32,387 bases of DNA from Eubacteriaceae bacterium (GCA_910574915.1 CAJTCR010000058.1:1-32387); one strand, 5' to 3'; positions 1 to 8,255 are shown, numbered from the stretch's first letter. Numbers and translations: made by a program. Notes: generated by a model from the letters alone, not told the origin.

Positions 1-248
1 CTGTTTTTTTGATTCTATGATACAGAAAATATATTTTTTGTACGATTGACTCAAAAGGCATTCTTCTTTTTATCCCTATTCTTTAAAAATCTATAATTGA
101 ATAAATATAAATACTAAAAGCGAAATCTCTGGGCTAACTCAATTACGCTTTCATAACAAGCTGTTTTCTGATATAATTAAATTGGGGCGAATCGTATGGA
201 AATAATAAGTATTCTAACTCCATTAAATTAGATTATCTTTTGCAGGAT
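1..248. other. AT-rich non-coding left edge
   Basis: I see no convincing gene here. The stretch is AT-rich. A TATAAT hexamer lies at 172-177, but its upstream partner is weak. An 11-codon reading frame at 196 has no clear support. The region probably separates the sensor/exporter locus from whatever lies to the left of the window. Confidence 0.4.
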
Positions 249-278
249 AAAATGTCTGTGAGATTTCTGAGACATTTT
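249..278. promoter_or_regulatory. Imperfect palindrome upstream of the response regulator (candidate operator)
   Basis: AAAATGTCT at 249-257 is the exact reverse complement of AGACATTTT at 270-278, with a 12-base centre GTGAGATTTCTG. It sits about 35 bases before the response-regulator start. The half-site resembles the GTGACATTT half-sites of the palindromes at 2091 and 5497, so it is likely bound by the regulator encoded next door (autoregulation). The function is inferred. Confidence 0.5.
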
Positions 279-311
279 CATGTTATTCTATAAGGGAAAG
301 GAAGTGAAGCC

Positions 312-995
312 ATGAGGCTTTTAGTCGTTGAAGATGACCATCTTTTGAACAATACACTTTGCTACAATCTTTCGGCAGCGGGCTACACCGTGGACGCTGC
401 TATGTCAAAATCAGCGGCGGTCAGGTTCTGTGAAGCGCAGGACTATGATTTGATTGTGCTGGATGTCAACTTGCCTGATGGAAGCGGATTTGACTTCTGT
501 ACGGAAATCAAAAAGCGCCGTCCAGATACCGCCGTGATTTTCCTGACCGCAAACGATATGGAAAGCGATATGCTAAAAGGCTTTGAGTTGGGAGCAGATG
601 ATTATGTGACGAAGCCGTTTCCGATCAGCGTATTCCGAAAAAAGGTTTCGGCTTTGCTGAACCGCATCGAGAAACACACAGGCGGCGATTGCTACACAGA
701 CGGCACACTATTCGTCAATTTCTCGGAATTGACCGCTACCCTCGCAGGGGATCCGGTTATATTCACACCGATGGAATACCGTTTGTTAAAGGTGCTGGTG
801 AGAAATCCGCAAATTGTTCTGACCCGGCAGGTACTTCTTGAAAAGCTGTGGGACGCAGATGAAAACTTTGTGGATGAACACGCATTGACCGTTGCGATCA
901 GCCGCATCCGGGGAAAAATCGAAGCAGACAACCTACAATATATCAAGACCGTCTACGGCATGGGCTATATGTGGATTGGGGGAATTAAGAAGTGA
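312..995 (+). CDS. OmpR-family response regulator (exporter-linked)
   Basis: This is a 227-residue DNA-binding response regulator. The receiver domain (about 1-115) shows the acidic pair E7-D8-D9, phospho-acceptor D51 in LIVLDVNLPDG, a conserved Thr in FLTAND and Lys in VTKPF. A winged-helix OmpR/PhoB output domain follows (about 130-225), ending with the YIKTVYGMGYMW signature. AAGGAAGTGAAGCC precedes the ATG. The stop overlaps the kinase start as GTGA, so the two are translationally coupled. By family knowledge such regulators, next to an ATPase and a large FtsX permease, sense and export peptide antibiotics or envelope stress agents. The palindromes at 249, 2091 and 5497 are its probable targets. 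The family call is secure; the stimulus is unknown. Confidence 0.93.
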   Translation: MRLLVVEDDHLLNNTLCYNLSAAGYTVDAAMSKSAAVRFCEAQDYDLIVLDVNLPDGSGFDFCTEIKKRRPDTAVIFLTANDMESDMLKGFELGADDYVTKPFPISVFRKKVSALLNRIEKHTGGDCYTDGTLFVNFSELTATLAGDPVIFTPMEYRLLKVLVRNPQIVLTRQVLLEKLWDADENFVDEHALTVAISRIRGKIEADNLQYIKTVYGMGYMWIGGIKK

Positions 996-2023
996 ACGGG
1001 AGTAAACTTTCCATCAACCAGGCCTGTGCGATAGGGGCAACCTTTTTAGGTTTGCTCTCCATCATGACCGTTACTGCGGCTTTTGTCTTTACCAGAAATC
1101 CGGCAATCGTGTGGCTGGGGCTGCTGTATATCCTGCTGGTGTTCATCTGTGCAGTTCTTTTCGTTGCCTTTCTGCGCCGGAAGCTGGTGTTGTTTTCGGA
1201 CAGGTTGTGCGAAACAATAGACAATATGCTGGACGGGGCATCAGCCCCGCCGCAGGTCTATGAAGAAGAAAACCTGTTTTACAAAATCAATCACCAACTT
1301 GTCCGTCTATATGAAGTTATGCGAGAGAACCGGGAAAGCGTAGCAAAGGAGCGGGCCGATTTGCAGGAATTGATTTCCGATATTTCCCATCAGGTGAAAA
1401 CACCCATTGCAAATCTCCAGATGGTAAACGCCACTTTGCTGGAACAGTCTGTGACAGAAGAAAAACGTCAGGAATTTTTACAGGCATCCAGCAGTCAGCT
1501 TGAAAAGCTGGATTTTCTTATGCAGGCCATGGTAAAGACCTCCCGGCTGGAAACCGGCGTGATTTCACTGGACAGAAAGACACAGCCGATCTACGATACC
1601 CTGGCGGCGGCGCTGGGCGGTATTCTGCTGAACGCCGAAAAGAAAGCAATTCATGTCAACGTAGAATGCCCATCCGATGTACTGCTGGCCCATGATAAAA
1701 AATGGACAGGCGAAGCCCTGTTTAATATTTTGGACAATGCGGTGAAGTACACGCCAGCGGGCGGCACTATTCGGGTGTCCGTCCAAAGTTGGGAGCTATA
1801 TGTGAAAATTGACATTACAGACAGCGGCAAGGGCATAGCGGAGAGCAGACAGGGGATGATCTTCAAACGCTTCTACCGGGAAGAAGAAGTACACGACGTT
1901 GAGGGCATCGGTATAGGGCTGTATCTTGCCCGTGAGATCATTTCCATGCAGGACGGATATATCAAAGTGACTTCGGCATTGGGCAGAGGTTCCACATTTT
2001 CTGTATTTCTTCCTCGTGGATAA
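992..2023 (+). CDS. Sensor histidine kinase (VanS-like)
   Basis: This 343-residue membrane kinase starts with GTG overlapping the regulator's stop. Two membrane helices are visible (about residues 11-33 and 36-60), separated by only a few residues, so there is almost no extracellular sensor domain. That is typical of kinases that sense through a partner ABC transporter. The dimerisation/phospho-acceptor helix carries SHQVKTP with H133. The ATPase domain shows the N box (NILDNAVKYTP), G1 (DSGKGI) and G2 (GIGIGLYLAREI). It phosphorylates the regulator upstream. With the exporter at 2202-5454 it resembles Bce-type detection/resistance modules, although the permease architecture differs from classical BceB. 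The inducing compound cannot be read from sequence. Confidence 0.92.
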   Translation: MNGSKLSINQACAIGATFLGLLSIMTVTAAFVFTRNPAIVWLGLLYILLVFICAVLFVAFLRRKLVLFSDRLCETIDNMLDGASAPPQVYEEENLFYKINHQLVRLYEVMRENRESVAKERADLQELISDISHQVKTPIANLQMVNATLLEQSVTEEKRQEFLQASSSQLEKLDFLMQAMVKTSRLETGVISLDRKTQPIYDTLAAALGGILLNAEKKAIHVNVECPSDVLLAHDKKWTGEALFNILDNAVKYTPAGGTIRVSVQSWELYVKIDITDSGKGIAESRQGMIFKRFYREEEVHDVEGIGIGLYLAREIISMQDGYIKVTSALGRGSTFSVFLPRG

Positions 2024-2090
2024 TAATTTGTAATTCAATCAGGATTGGGGGGCTTTGGTTAAAAGAAGCGGCAGCGAATGACTGCGTTTC

Positions 2091-2118
2091 TGAAATGTCA
2101 CAAAACTGTGACATTTCA
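2091..2118. promoter_or_regulatory. Perfect 12-bp palindrome, candidate operator of the ABC operon
   Basis: TGAAATGTCACA (2091-2102) and TGTGACATTTCA (2107-2118) are perfect reverse complements around AAAC. It lies about 25-50 bases upstream of a plausible promoter for the ATPase gene and shares its half-site with the palindrome at 5497-5520. The lack of a T-run after the stem argues against a simple terminator, so an operator for the adjacent response regulator is more likely. Confidence 0.6.
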
Positions 2119-2140
2119 AGGGTAAAAAACCAGTGGCCCG

Positions 2141-2171
2141 TGACATTTCTGTGAGAATTGGCTGTTATGAT
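2141..2171 (+). promoter_or_regulatory. Putative promoter of the ABC transporter operon
   Basis: TGACAT (2141-2146) and TATGAT (2166-2171) could be -35 and -10 elements, but the 19-base spacer is longer than ideal. Such promoters often need an activator. The -35 copy is itself part of another GTGACATTTC half-site, directly downstream of the 2091 palindrome, which fits activation by the response regulator. Confidence 0.4.
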
Positions 2172-2201
2172 AGCGGCATCACAGAAAGGATGGTGCATAC
2201 C

Positions 2202-2867
2202 ATGAGCATTTTGCAAACAACTGATCTCAAAAAACACTATGGAACGGAGCCGAACATCACAAAGGCGCTGGACGGCGTGACCCTCTCCATTGAGCAGGGG
2301 GAATTTGTCGCCATTGTCGGAACCTCCGGCAGCGGCAAGTCCACTCTGCTGAACATGATGGGCGGCTTAGACGTGCCCACCTCCGGCAGCGTTCAGATCA
2401 GGGGAAAAGAGCTGGCCGAGCTGAACGACGAGCTGCTTACCATCTTCCGTCGGCGCAATATCGGCTTTATCTTTCAGAACTACAACCTCGTTCCTGTCCT
2501 GAATGTCTATGAAAATATTGTCCTGCCCGTGGAACTGGACGGCGATACGATAGACAAAAAATTTATGGACGAAGTAGTGCGCCTGCTGGCTCTGGGGGAC
2601 AAACTGCACAATATGCCCAACAACCTGTCCGGGGGACAGCAGCAGCGTGTCGCCATTGCCCGCGCCCTCGTTTCCAAGCCCGCTATCGTCCTGGCAGATG
2701 AACCGACCGGCAACCTGGACAGCCGCACGAGCGGCAATGTGCTGGGCCTTTTGAAAGCGACCAGCAGCAAATTCCATCAGACGCTGATAATGATAACCCA
2801 TAACAACGAAATCGCCCAGCTTGCCGACCGCATTATCCGCATTGAGGACGGCAGGATCTTTGAGTAA
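2202..2867 (+). CDS. ABC transporter ATP-binding protein (MacB/LolD/BceA type)
   Basis: This 221-residue ATPase energises the FtsX permease that follows. Walker A GTSGSGKS lies at residues 40-47, with a Q-loop at FIFQNYNL, signature LSGGQQQRVAIARAL, Walker B IVLADEPTGNLD and a switch His in ITHN. I chose ATG 2202 because AGAAAGGA lies about 11 bases upstream; the in-frame ATG at 2190 would abut that ribosome site. The permease begins 16 bases after the stop, behind AAGGAGGG. This family (ATPases of MacB, LolCDE and BceAB) drives mechanotransmission or extrusion of peptides and lipids rather than classical import. With the kinase/regulator pair it probably forms a peptide-antibiotic response unit. 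Confidence 0.93.
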   Translation: MSILQTTDLKKHYGTEPNITKALDGVTLSIEQGEFVAIVGTSGSGKSTLLNMMGGLDVPTSGSVQIRGKELAELNDELLTIFRRRNIGFIFQNYNLVPVLNVYENIVLPVELDGDTIDKKFMDEVVRLLALGDKLHNMPNNLSGGQQQRVAIARALVSKPAIVLADEPTGNLDSRTSGNVLGLLKATSSKFHQTLIMITHNNEIAQLADRIIRIEDGRIFE

Positions 2868-2883
2868 GGAGGGAGCGCTAACG

Positions 2884-5454
2884 ATGAATGACATTTTATT
2901 CGGAAACAACAACGGCGCGGTGATCAAAAAGCTGTCAGGCCGCTACTTCAAGGCCAGCAAAAGCAGGAATATCATTGCGATGATTGCAATCGTTCTGACA
3001 ACCATACTCTTTACCACGATCTTCACCCTTGGGTCTGGCCTGATGGACACCGTTCACGATCAGAACATCCGTAAGGCTGGAGGTGAGGGGCAGGCGGTCT
3101 TAAGTTATATCAGCGACGAGGTTTACAACGATGTGGCGGGAAGTCCCCTAATTGACCTCATCGCCTATACAAAGGCGGTGTCCTACCGGCTGAAAAACCC
3201 GGGTTTGGAGCGTTGGAGGTCCGACCTGTGGTATATGGATGATACCGCTTTGGAATTTGCCCGCTACACCCCCACAGCAGGCAACCGGCCCGAAGCGGAA
3301 AATGAGATCATTGCGGACACAAAGACACTAGATGCCCTAGGCGTACCGGCGCGGATTGGGGAAACTGTTTCTCTGACCTATGAGATAAAAGGGAAGACAT
3401 ACACTACCGATTTCACCCTCTGCGGCTTTTGGGAAACGGACAGCTTGAGCAACATCGGGCGGCTAATCGTGTCGAAAGCCTTTGTGGATGCCTATTCAGA
3501 CATTTTAACCTATACCTATCCTATGGACAATGATTATTCCGGCGTTGTCTCCGCCTATGTGATGTTCAGCGGAACAGGCGATATAGAAGCCCAACTCCAT
3601 CAGTTGCTTTCCGAAACCGGCTATACCTGCGATACGATGGGCGGCAGCAAGGAGGACAGCAATTATGTGATTGCCCGTGTCAGTCCTGCCTATCAGACCG
3701 GTGCATTAACGGATAATCCTGCCATGTTGATTTCGAGCATCGTTGGTGTTGCGCTGATTATCGTAACAGGGTATTTGATTATCTACAACATTTTCCAAAT
3801 TTCCGTCATTCAGGATATTCAGTCCTACGGACAGCTAAAAACGCTGGGTACAACAAAGCGGCAGATTAAGCGGCTTATCAATGGGCAGGCGCTCCGGCTG
3901 TCCCTGGTTGGTATTCCTATCGGCCTGCTGGTGGGCTTCTTCATTGGCCGGGCCTTGATGCCTTTCTTGATGAACGGAACAAGTTATACCGCAGATGCCG
4001 GTGTTAAAGTAACGGTAAATCCACTGATCTTCATTGCTTCCGCTGCTTTCACCCTTTTTACTGTCTTTGTCAGTGTCCGCAAGCCTGCGAAGATTGCCGG
4101 TACGGTTTCGGCAATCGAGGCCATCCGCTACACGGAAAATGATATGGCAGCGTTTGGAAGGCGCAGAGCCAAGGACAAGAAATCGTCCCACGGCGCGAAG
4201 CTCCACTTTATGGCGCTGGCAAACCTGGGCCGCAACCGCAAGCGTACTGTGCTGGTGATCGTGTCCATGACATTGAGTTTGGTGCTGTTCAACACAGTGT
4301 TCACACTGTCCAGCGGCTTTGATATTGACAAATATATTGCAAAATTTATGGATACAGACTTTGTGATCTCTACCGCAAGCTATTTCCAGTTCCAATTTGA
4401 AAAAAGCGAAAGCGACCTTTCGGAGAATTTTATCGAAGCGGTCAAACAAAATGAAGGTTTTGAGGATGGCGGCAGGCTCTATACCTCCCGTATGCTGGAA
4501 GAACCGTTTTCCACAGAACACAATGCCCTTTTCAGCTATAACAAAGATCAGAATGGAAATCCCTTTGTAAATCTGTATGGCGCGGACGATTTTCTGTTAA
4601 ACGGTATGGAAGCCGTAGAAGGAACGATTGACCTGGAGAAACTGAAAACAGGAAAGTATATTCTGTTGAGCGTAGCATGTACTGACGATGGGACTGTCAT
4701 AGATAACCCCAATATTAGCATCGGTGATACGGTGCGGATTAACCACCTGACAATGAACGGCCTTTCCTCTACCATTGACGGCAGCTATGATTTTATCATC
4801 ATGGCAAAAATCCGGGCCAACGAGAACACTGCCACCACCCGCAATACAGGTGAATCTCGGTTTTACCTCCCAACTGAAATCTTCCTGCCGCTGTGTGATA
4901 ACCCTCATCTGGTCAGCTTCCCCTTTGATGTGAAAGAGGGAACAGAAATGGAAATGGCAGAATTTTTGAACAACTATATCGACAGTGTGGAGCCAAGTAT
5001 GGATTTTGAATCCAAGGCGACCTATACCAGTTCCTTTGACGACCTTACTTCCCTTATCATCACCATCGGCGGGGCGTTGAGCATCATCATCGGAATTATC
5101 GGTATCGCAAACTTTGTCAACTCCGTCCTGACAAGCGTTATTACCCGAAAAAAAGAATTTACCATGCTGCAAAGCATTGGCATGACCGGGAAACAATTAA
5201 AGCGTATGCTCTCTTTTGAGGGGCTGTATTACGCGGTGGGAACGATCATCACATCGGTTGTCCTTGGTATTCTGTTTTCTGTGGTAGTCGTAAGAGGCAT
5301 TTCCAGCGGGATTTGGTTTTTCACCTATCAATTTGTTATCTGGCCCATGCTGGTGATCTATCCGTTTCTTATCCTCCTGACCGTGGCAATACCAGCGCTT
5401 TTGTACCGGCAAATTGCTAAAGCCAGTATCATAGAGCGGTTGCGGCAAAATTAA
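2884..5454 (+). CDS. Two-module FtsX-family ABC permease
   Basis: This is an 856-residue membrane protein, started at ATG 2884 behind AAGGAGGG. It has two repeats of the FtsX/MacB plan. A first helix (about 25-50) is followed by a large extracellular domain (about 50-270) and three helices (about 278-400). A second set has a helix near 450, an extracellular domain (about 480-710) and three C-terminal helices (about 720-850). Each module carries the coupling-type motif near its second helix (YGQLKTLGTTKRQIKRL; FTMLQSIGMTGKQLKRM). This differs from BceB, which has ten helices and a single external domain. Its role is presumably export, or removal of a peptide antibiotic from its lipid target, powered by the upstream ATPase. 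Confidence 0.9.
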   Translation: MNDILFGNNNGAVIKKLSGRYFKASKSRNIIAMIAIVLTTILFTTIFTLGSGLMDTVHDQNIRKAGGEGQAVLSYISDEVYNDVAGSPLIDLIAYTKAVSYRLKNPGLERWRSDLWYMDDTALEFARYTPTAGNRPEAENEIIADTKTLDALGVPARIGETVSLTYEIKGKTYTTDFTLCGFWETDSLSNIGRLIVSKAFVDAYSDILTYTYPMDNDYSGVVSAYVMFSGTGDIEAQLHQLLSETGYTCDTMGGSKEDSNYVIARVSPAYQTGALTDNPAMLISSIVGVALIIVTGYLIIYNIFQISVIQDIQSYGQLKTLGTTKRQIKRLINGQALRLSLVGIPIGLLVGFFIGRALMPFLMNGTSYTADAGVKVTVNPLIFIASAAFTLFTVFVSVRKPAKIAGTVSAIEAIRYTENDMAAFGRRRAKDKKSSHGAKLHFMALANLGRNRKRTVLVIVSMTLSLVLFNTVFTLSSGFDIDKYIAKFMDTDFVISTASYFQFQFEKSESDLSENFIEAVKQNEGFEDGGRLYTSRMLEEPFSTEHNALFSYNKDQNGNPFVNLYGADDFLLNGMEAVEGTIDLEKLKTGKYILLSVACTDDGTVIDNPNISIGDTVRINHLTMNGLSSTIDGSYDFIIMAKIRANENTATTRNTGESRFYLPTEIFLPLCDNPHLVSFPFDVKEGTEMEMAEFLNNYIDSVEPSMDFESKATYTSSFDDLTSLIITIGGALSIIIGIIGIANFVNSVLTSVITRKKEFTMLQSIGMTGKQLKRMLSFEGLYYAVGTIITSVVLGILFSVVVVRGISSGIWFFTYQFVIWPMLVIYPFLILLTVAIPALLYRQIAKASIIERLRQN

Positions 5455-5467
5455 GTTTTATCCATGC

Positions 5468-5494
5468 AAGCCAGGGGCAACTTGCTCCTGGCTT
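5468..5494 (+). terminator. Strong hairpin after the permease gene
   Basis: AAGCCAGGGGCAA (5468-5480) pairs with TTGCTCCTGGCTT (5482-5494) with one G-T wobble. It sits 14 bases after the permease stop, where a transcript end is expected. No T-run follows, so it may be an RNA-stabilising stem rather than a textbook intrinsic terminator. Confidence 0.45.
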
Positions 5495-5496
5495 CC

Positions 5497-5520
5497 AAAT
5501 GTCACGCACCTGTGACATTT
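5497..5520. promoter_or_regulatory. Palindrome sharing the GTGACATTT half-site
   Basis: AAATGTCAC (5497-5505) and GTGACATTT (5512-5520) are perfect reverse complements around six bases. A further GTGACATTCC follows near 5554. These match the half-sites at 2091-2118 and 2141, but here no intact gene follows on the + strand. It may be the operator of a lost third component of the exporter locus, cut off where the inverted ABC remnant begins. Confidence 0.5.
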
Positions 5521-5527
5521 TAGGCCA

Positions 5528-5737
5528 CTATTTTGCCAGGATGGAGGGAAGCGGTGACATTCCTGCGGCATTTGTTGTTTCATTTTCTTCTTTTAAAACC
5601 CTCATCAAAGTGGTCTTTCCTGCTCCATTTTCTCCCAATAATCCCAAAATTCCATTCGGAATATCTAAATTCGCATGATTGATTGCTGTCACACCATTTT
5701 TAAATTTTACCGTTAAATCTTCAATACAAATACTCAT
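5528..5737 (-). pseudogene. Truncated ABC transporter ATPase (N-terminal fragment)
   Basis: The first ~48 residues are a clear ABC ATPase start: ENGAGKTTLMRVL is a Walker A and its flank. After that the sequence turns into about 20 unrelated residues and stops, so signature, Walker B and switch are all missing. The reading frame is therefore a deletion remnant joined to DNA of the neighbouring sensor/exporter locus, and the junction lies near 5590-5610. It starts 4 bases after the end of the permease remnant at 5742, so the two once formed an ABC exporter operon on the minus strand. It cannot be functional as a transporter ATPase. Confidence 0.75.
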
Positions 5738-5741
5738 AAAT

Positions 5742-6894
5742 TTATCCTCTCTTTCTTACAATCTTGGGCAACACTACTAATAACATCAATCCAATGCAAA
5801 TACACAAAACTTTTCCATACAGCCATATAAAATCAGCAGTATTTTCTATTTCTCTAAAGGAATAAGAGAATACATTCCATGCCCCTAAAAACTTATCCGC
5901 TCCTATCGAATTTGTTGCTGTCCATATTAAAAGACATCCACCAATCCCCATCCTCTTTGGTATAAACAATGCACAATATCCAAAACAGTAGATTGAAAAG
6001 TGCTAAAACGAATGTACAAGTGACAAATCCAGCACTTACTTTTCCTAGCACATATTTTTCTGCACGAATTGGTTTTGTATGAAGCAGTTCGTATGTATGT
6101 CCTTTTGTATCTTGTAAAAACAAAACGGAAAACATAATAGCTGCAAAAAATCCCATGTACAAACCTGTAAAGTCAGCAAATTTCCTTGAATAATAGTAGG
6201 AAAATGGCTTCTTTTCCATTTTCTGATCTAAATATGAATTGATTTCTTCTGCCGTTCCCTTAAAGTAAGCGGTATCTTCATACAAATACCTCGCTCCGTA
6301 CCAATCATATTTTTCATCTATATAATTATATGCTTCATCTAATTCCATATTTTCAATTTTTCCGATAACTTTTTGTACCTCTGCATCGATTTCTCCATCT
6401 TCAAGTAGAACTTGTTTTAACTGTTCATGCCATAATTTTCGGTGTTTCTTTGGATCTGCCGGGATATACCCTTCATACACTTCGCCCTTATCAGAAGTAT
6501 CGGGCTTATCATTTGAGATTTTCTCTCCTTGTGCAAGATAATGCGTGTGCAAATAGGGACTTGTATCACAAAACACTCCATAAACAACTAGTACAGCGTT
6601 GCAGAAATAACAGTGAATACAGTGCACGTTATTTTTGTCAGCACAAGGCGGAGGAAGGAGGCGATGCCGGGTGCATCGTTGACTGACGACAACGCGGTGA
6701 TGGCGGAAATAGCGGGTGCTGTATTCACTGTTATTTCTGCAATGCTGTACTAGCTTCCTTGATGCTAGACTACTTATCTTCCTCATGGTTTCTACAAATG
6801 TATCCATGCGCTTGATCTGTTTTCTGCTCTCATTTACCATTTCTAAGGCTTGATTTATGTCAATCTCTTTTTCAGGAAGATATTCCGAAAGCAT
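5742..6894 (-). pseudogene. Broken ABC-2 type permease with a MITE inside
   Basis: Reading leftwards, an open frame from 6894 gives about 47 residues of an unrecognised helical segment, then the 166-bp repeat element at 6588-6753 read in frame, then a charged domain (6587 to about 6200). It ends with membrane helices including FTGLYMGFFAAIMFSVLFLQ and the motif LLHTKPIRAEKYVLGK, typical of ABC-2 exporter permeases. It breaks at 5893. A second frame (5969-5742) carries what look like the last membrane helices, so there is a frameshift and probably an internal deletion between them. Together with 5528-5737 it is the relic of an ABC-2 exporter. The frame opens one base after the transposase stop, so its apparent ATG is probably not a real start. 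Confidence 0.6.
6588..6753. mobile_element. 166-bp MITE-like element with 35-bp terminal inverted repeats
   Basis: The left end (6588-6622) starts CTAGTACAGCGTTGCAGAA and the right end (6719-6753) is its reverse complement apart from one base (G versus A at position 11). The inside is 96 bases, GC-richer than its surroundings, and too short for a transposase. CTAG at both edges may be a 4-bp target duplication or part of the repeat. Removing one CTAG copy plus the insert takes out 162 bases, a multiple of three, and the insert has no stop in the permease frame. It is therefore a non-autonomous element that keeps the host frame open. The parent IS was not identified. Confidence 0.75.
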
Positions 6895-6895
6895 T

Positions 6896-7312
6896 TTAGT
6901 TTTCTATATATTTTTTAAGCATTTCTTCCGAAACATTTCCAACGCTGCACGCAAAATATCCATCCGTCCAGAATGTGCGCTCCTTCCAAAAATGCTTTCG
7001 CAGATAGTTTTGATACTTTTTCCATATATGGTATGCCGTGTAACTCTTCATCAGATTTACTATTTTACTGACAGACATTGCCGGTTCTGTTTCTATCATG
7101 TAATGGATATGGCCTTTGCCAGTTTCCATATATCTGATAATCACATGATGTTTCTGGCATATCTCGTACGAAAGCTGTTTTATATCATCCGATATATGTT
7201 CTGATGCAAACAGCTTCTTTCTGTATTTGCATACAAAAATAATATGATACTGTAACAAATATTTGTGTCTGTTTTTTGATTTCCATGTTCCCATGCCGTT
7301 GGTATAACACAA
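6896..7312 (-). CDS. tnpA: IS200/IS605-family transposase TnpA
   Basis: This 138-residue Y1 HUH transposase acts on single-stranded DNA to cut and paste the element. Visible features are the HUH pair H68-I-H70 in GKGHIHYMIE and, near the end, the catalytic Tyr (about Y135) in EEMLKKYIEN. It ends only three residues after that Tyr, slightly shorter than most family members, and the next frame opens one base later. I see no right-end hairpin, so the right end may have been lost. The left end with its hairpin is at 7325-7369. No tnpB or fanzor-like partner is present, consistent with an IS200-type solo element. Confidence 0.88.
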   Translation of the reverse strand: MCYTNGMGTWKSKNRHKYLLQYHIIFVCKYRKKLFASEHISDDIKQLSYEICQKHHVIIRYMETGKGHIHYMIETEPAMSVSKIVNLMKSYTAYHIWKKYQNYLRKHFWKERTFWTDGYFACSVGNVSEEMLKKYIEN

Positions 7313-7324
7313 ACCACCACTTTT

Positions 7325-7369
7325 GACTACCTTAACCCACCGTCTAAAGCCAGTGGGATTGCGGTAGTC
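7325..7369 (-). mobile_element. IS200-type left-end hairpin upstream of tnpA
   Basis: Read on the minus strand, GACTACC and GGTAGTC close an imperfect stem. An inner CCCAC/GTGGG pairing makes a long hairpin upstream of the transposase start. IS200/IS605 elements carry such subterminal hairpins, which TnpA recognises on the single strand; in IS200 the leader structures also limit transposase expression. Confidence 0.65.
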
Positions 7370-7396
7370 ACCATTTCAATAGATTTTTCGCCTTTC

Positions 7397-7650
7397 TTAT
7401 CGTTCTCTATCCATAGATTTTTTCTTGACTGATCTTTTCGTCTGCTTTCTGTCTTCTTCCTGACAGCGGTGCGGCTTTTCCAATACACTCGCTTTTTTCG
7501 GCTGTTCCAACGGTTTCTCTTGTTTCTGTTCAGTCTGATTTTTCCATACCCTTAGTTCTTCATTGTATTCCTGAACGAGTTTTTCCGGCTTATGATACAC
7601 TTTTCTGCGTATTGCTGTCTTTGCTCATAAATCTGCTCCTCTACAATAAA
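7397..7650 (-). pseudogene. Charged C-terminal remnant, possibly of a mobilization protein
   Basis: The last ~67 residues are highly charged (Lys/Glu/Gln-rich, e.g. KLVQEYNEELRVWKNQTEQ). Upstream the frame continues only after a one-base shift near 7605, where EEQIYEQRQQYAEK is readable to about 7650. The composition resembles the charged tails of MobA/MobL-type mobilization proteins, but no catalytic domain is present. The IS200 left end lies immediately to its left, so element insertion and deletion probably removed its context. I cannot name it firmly. Confidence 0.35.
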
Positions 7651-7652
7651 AT

Positions 7653-7680
7653 AGAGCGCATAGATTTTTCTATACGCTCT
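7653..7680 (-). terminator. Intrinsic terminator downstream of the GNAT gene
   Basis: AGAGCGCATAGA (7653-7664) pairs with TCTATACGCTCT (7669-7680) across a TTTT loop with one G-T wobble. On the minus strand it is followed by ATTTTATT. It lies about 115 bases after the acetyltransferase stop. Confidence 0.6.
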
Positions 7681-7793
7681 GACGCTGTGTTTCTTATTTG
7701 ATACATCTTTTCTTCTGAATGCCCTCGTTATATGGTGCTAACACCATGTCTATTATATCATTAAAGGAAAATTTGCTAAAAATACTATTTCCT

Positions 7794-8255
7794 TTAACGT
7801 ACCCTCTCTCTTTTCTTAATACTAAAACCGTTTTTCAAATACAACTTCACTGCATTTTGATTCCATTCAGCTACATGCAAAATAATTTCTTCATAGCCTT
7901 GTTCTTTTATATGATTTATTCCCCAAAACAACAATTTTTGTCCTATACCTTGTCCTTGTAACGATTTCTCAACAATCAAATCGTCTAACTCATTTTCATA
8001 GCAAGAAACAGCACCTATTATTACTCTATTTTGCAAATAAAGGAAAATATTCTTCATTTTATCTCTAATTTGAGAATAATCATAATAAAAATTTATTGGC
8101 TCAACTTCTAACGCCTTTCTCATTTCGTAAAAACATTCATTATATATTCTCATATATTCAATCCAGTATTCTTTTTGAAAAGGAACACATATTATATCAT
8201 TATCATACTGCAGTGGTTTATTATATATCATTTCATATGCAACTATTTCTTTCAT
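7794..8255 (-). CDS. GNAT-family N-acetyltransferase
   Basis: This 153-residue acetyltransferase would transfer acetyl from acetyl-CoA to an amine; the substrate is unknown. The acetyl-CoA pyrophosphate loop is visible as QGQGIGQKLL (motif A). The family's C-terminal part follows: HVAEWNQNAVKLYLKNGF, with the typical N-x-x-A-x-x-L-Y-x-x-x-G-F pattern. GGGAG lies 8 bases before the ATG. A perfect 10-bp inverted repeat (7761-7770 with 7788-7797) overlaps its stop. Stand-alone GNAT genes of this size are common cargo in mobile regions and may modify drugs, peptides or proteins. Confidence 0.85.
   Translation of the reverse strand: MKEIVAYEMIYNKPLQYDNDIICVPFQKEYWIEYMRIYNECFYEMRKALEVEPINFYYDYSQIRDKMKNIFLYLQNRVIIGAVSCYENELDDLIVEKSLQGQGIGQKLLFWGINHIKEQGYEEIILHVAEWNQNAVKLYLKNGFSIKKRERVR

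Noticed and set aside
985..5448. Many long reading frames on the strand opposite the sensor/exporter genes
   Set aside because: They lie antisense to clearly conserved genes, have Cys/His/Arg-rich shadow composition and lack ribosome sites.
6450..6686. 78-codon + strand frame across the MITE left end
   Set aside because: It runs antisense to the permease relic and into the repeat element; its resemblance to the minus frame comes only from the inverted repeats.
7761..7797. 10-bp inverted repeat TTAAAGGAAA/TTTCCTTTAA as a terminator
   Set aside because: The stem is AT-rich with a 17-base loop and lies over the GNAT stop codon. The stem at 7653-7680 is a much better terminator.
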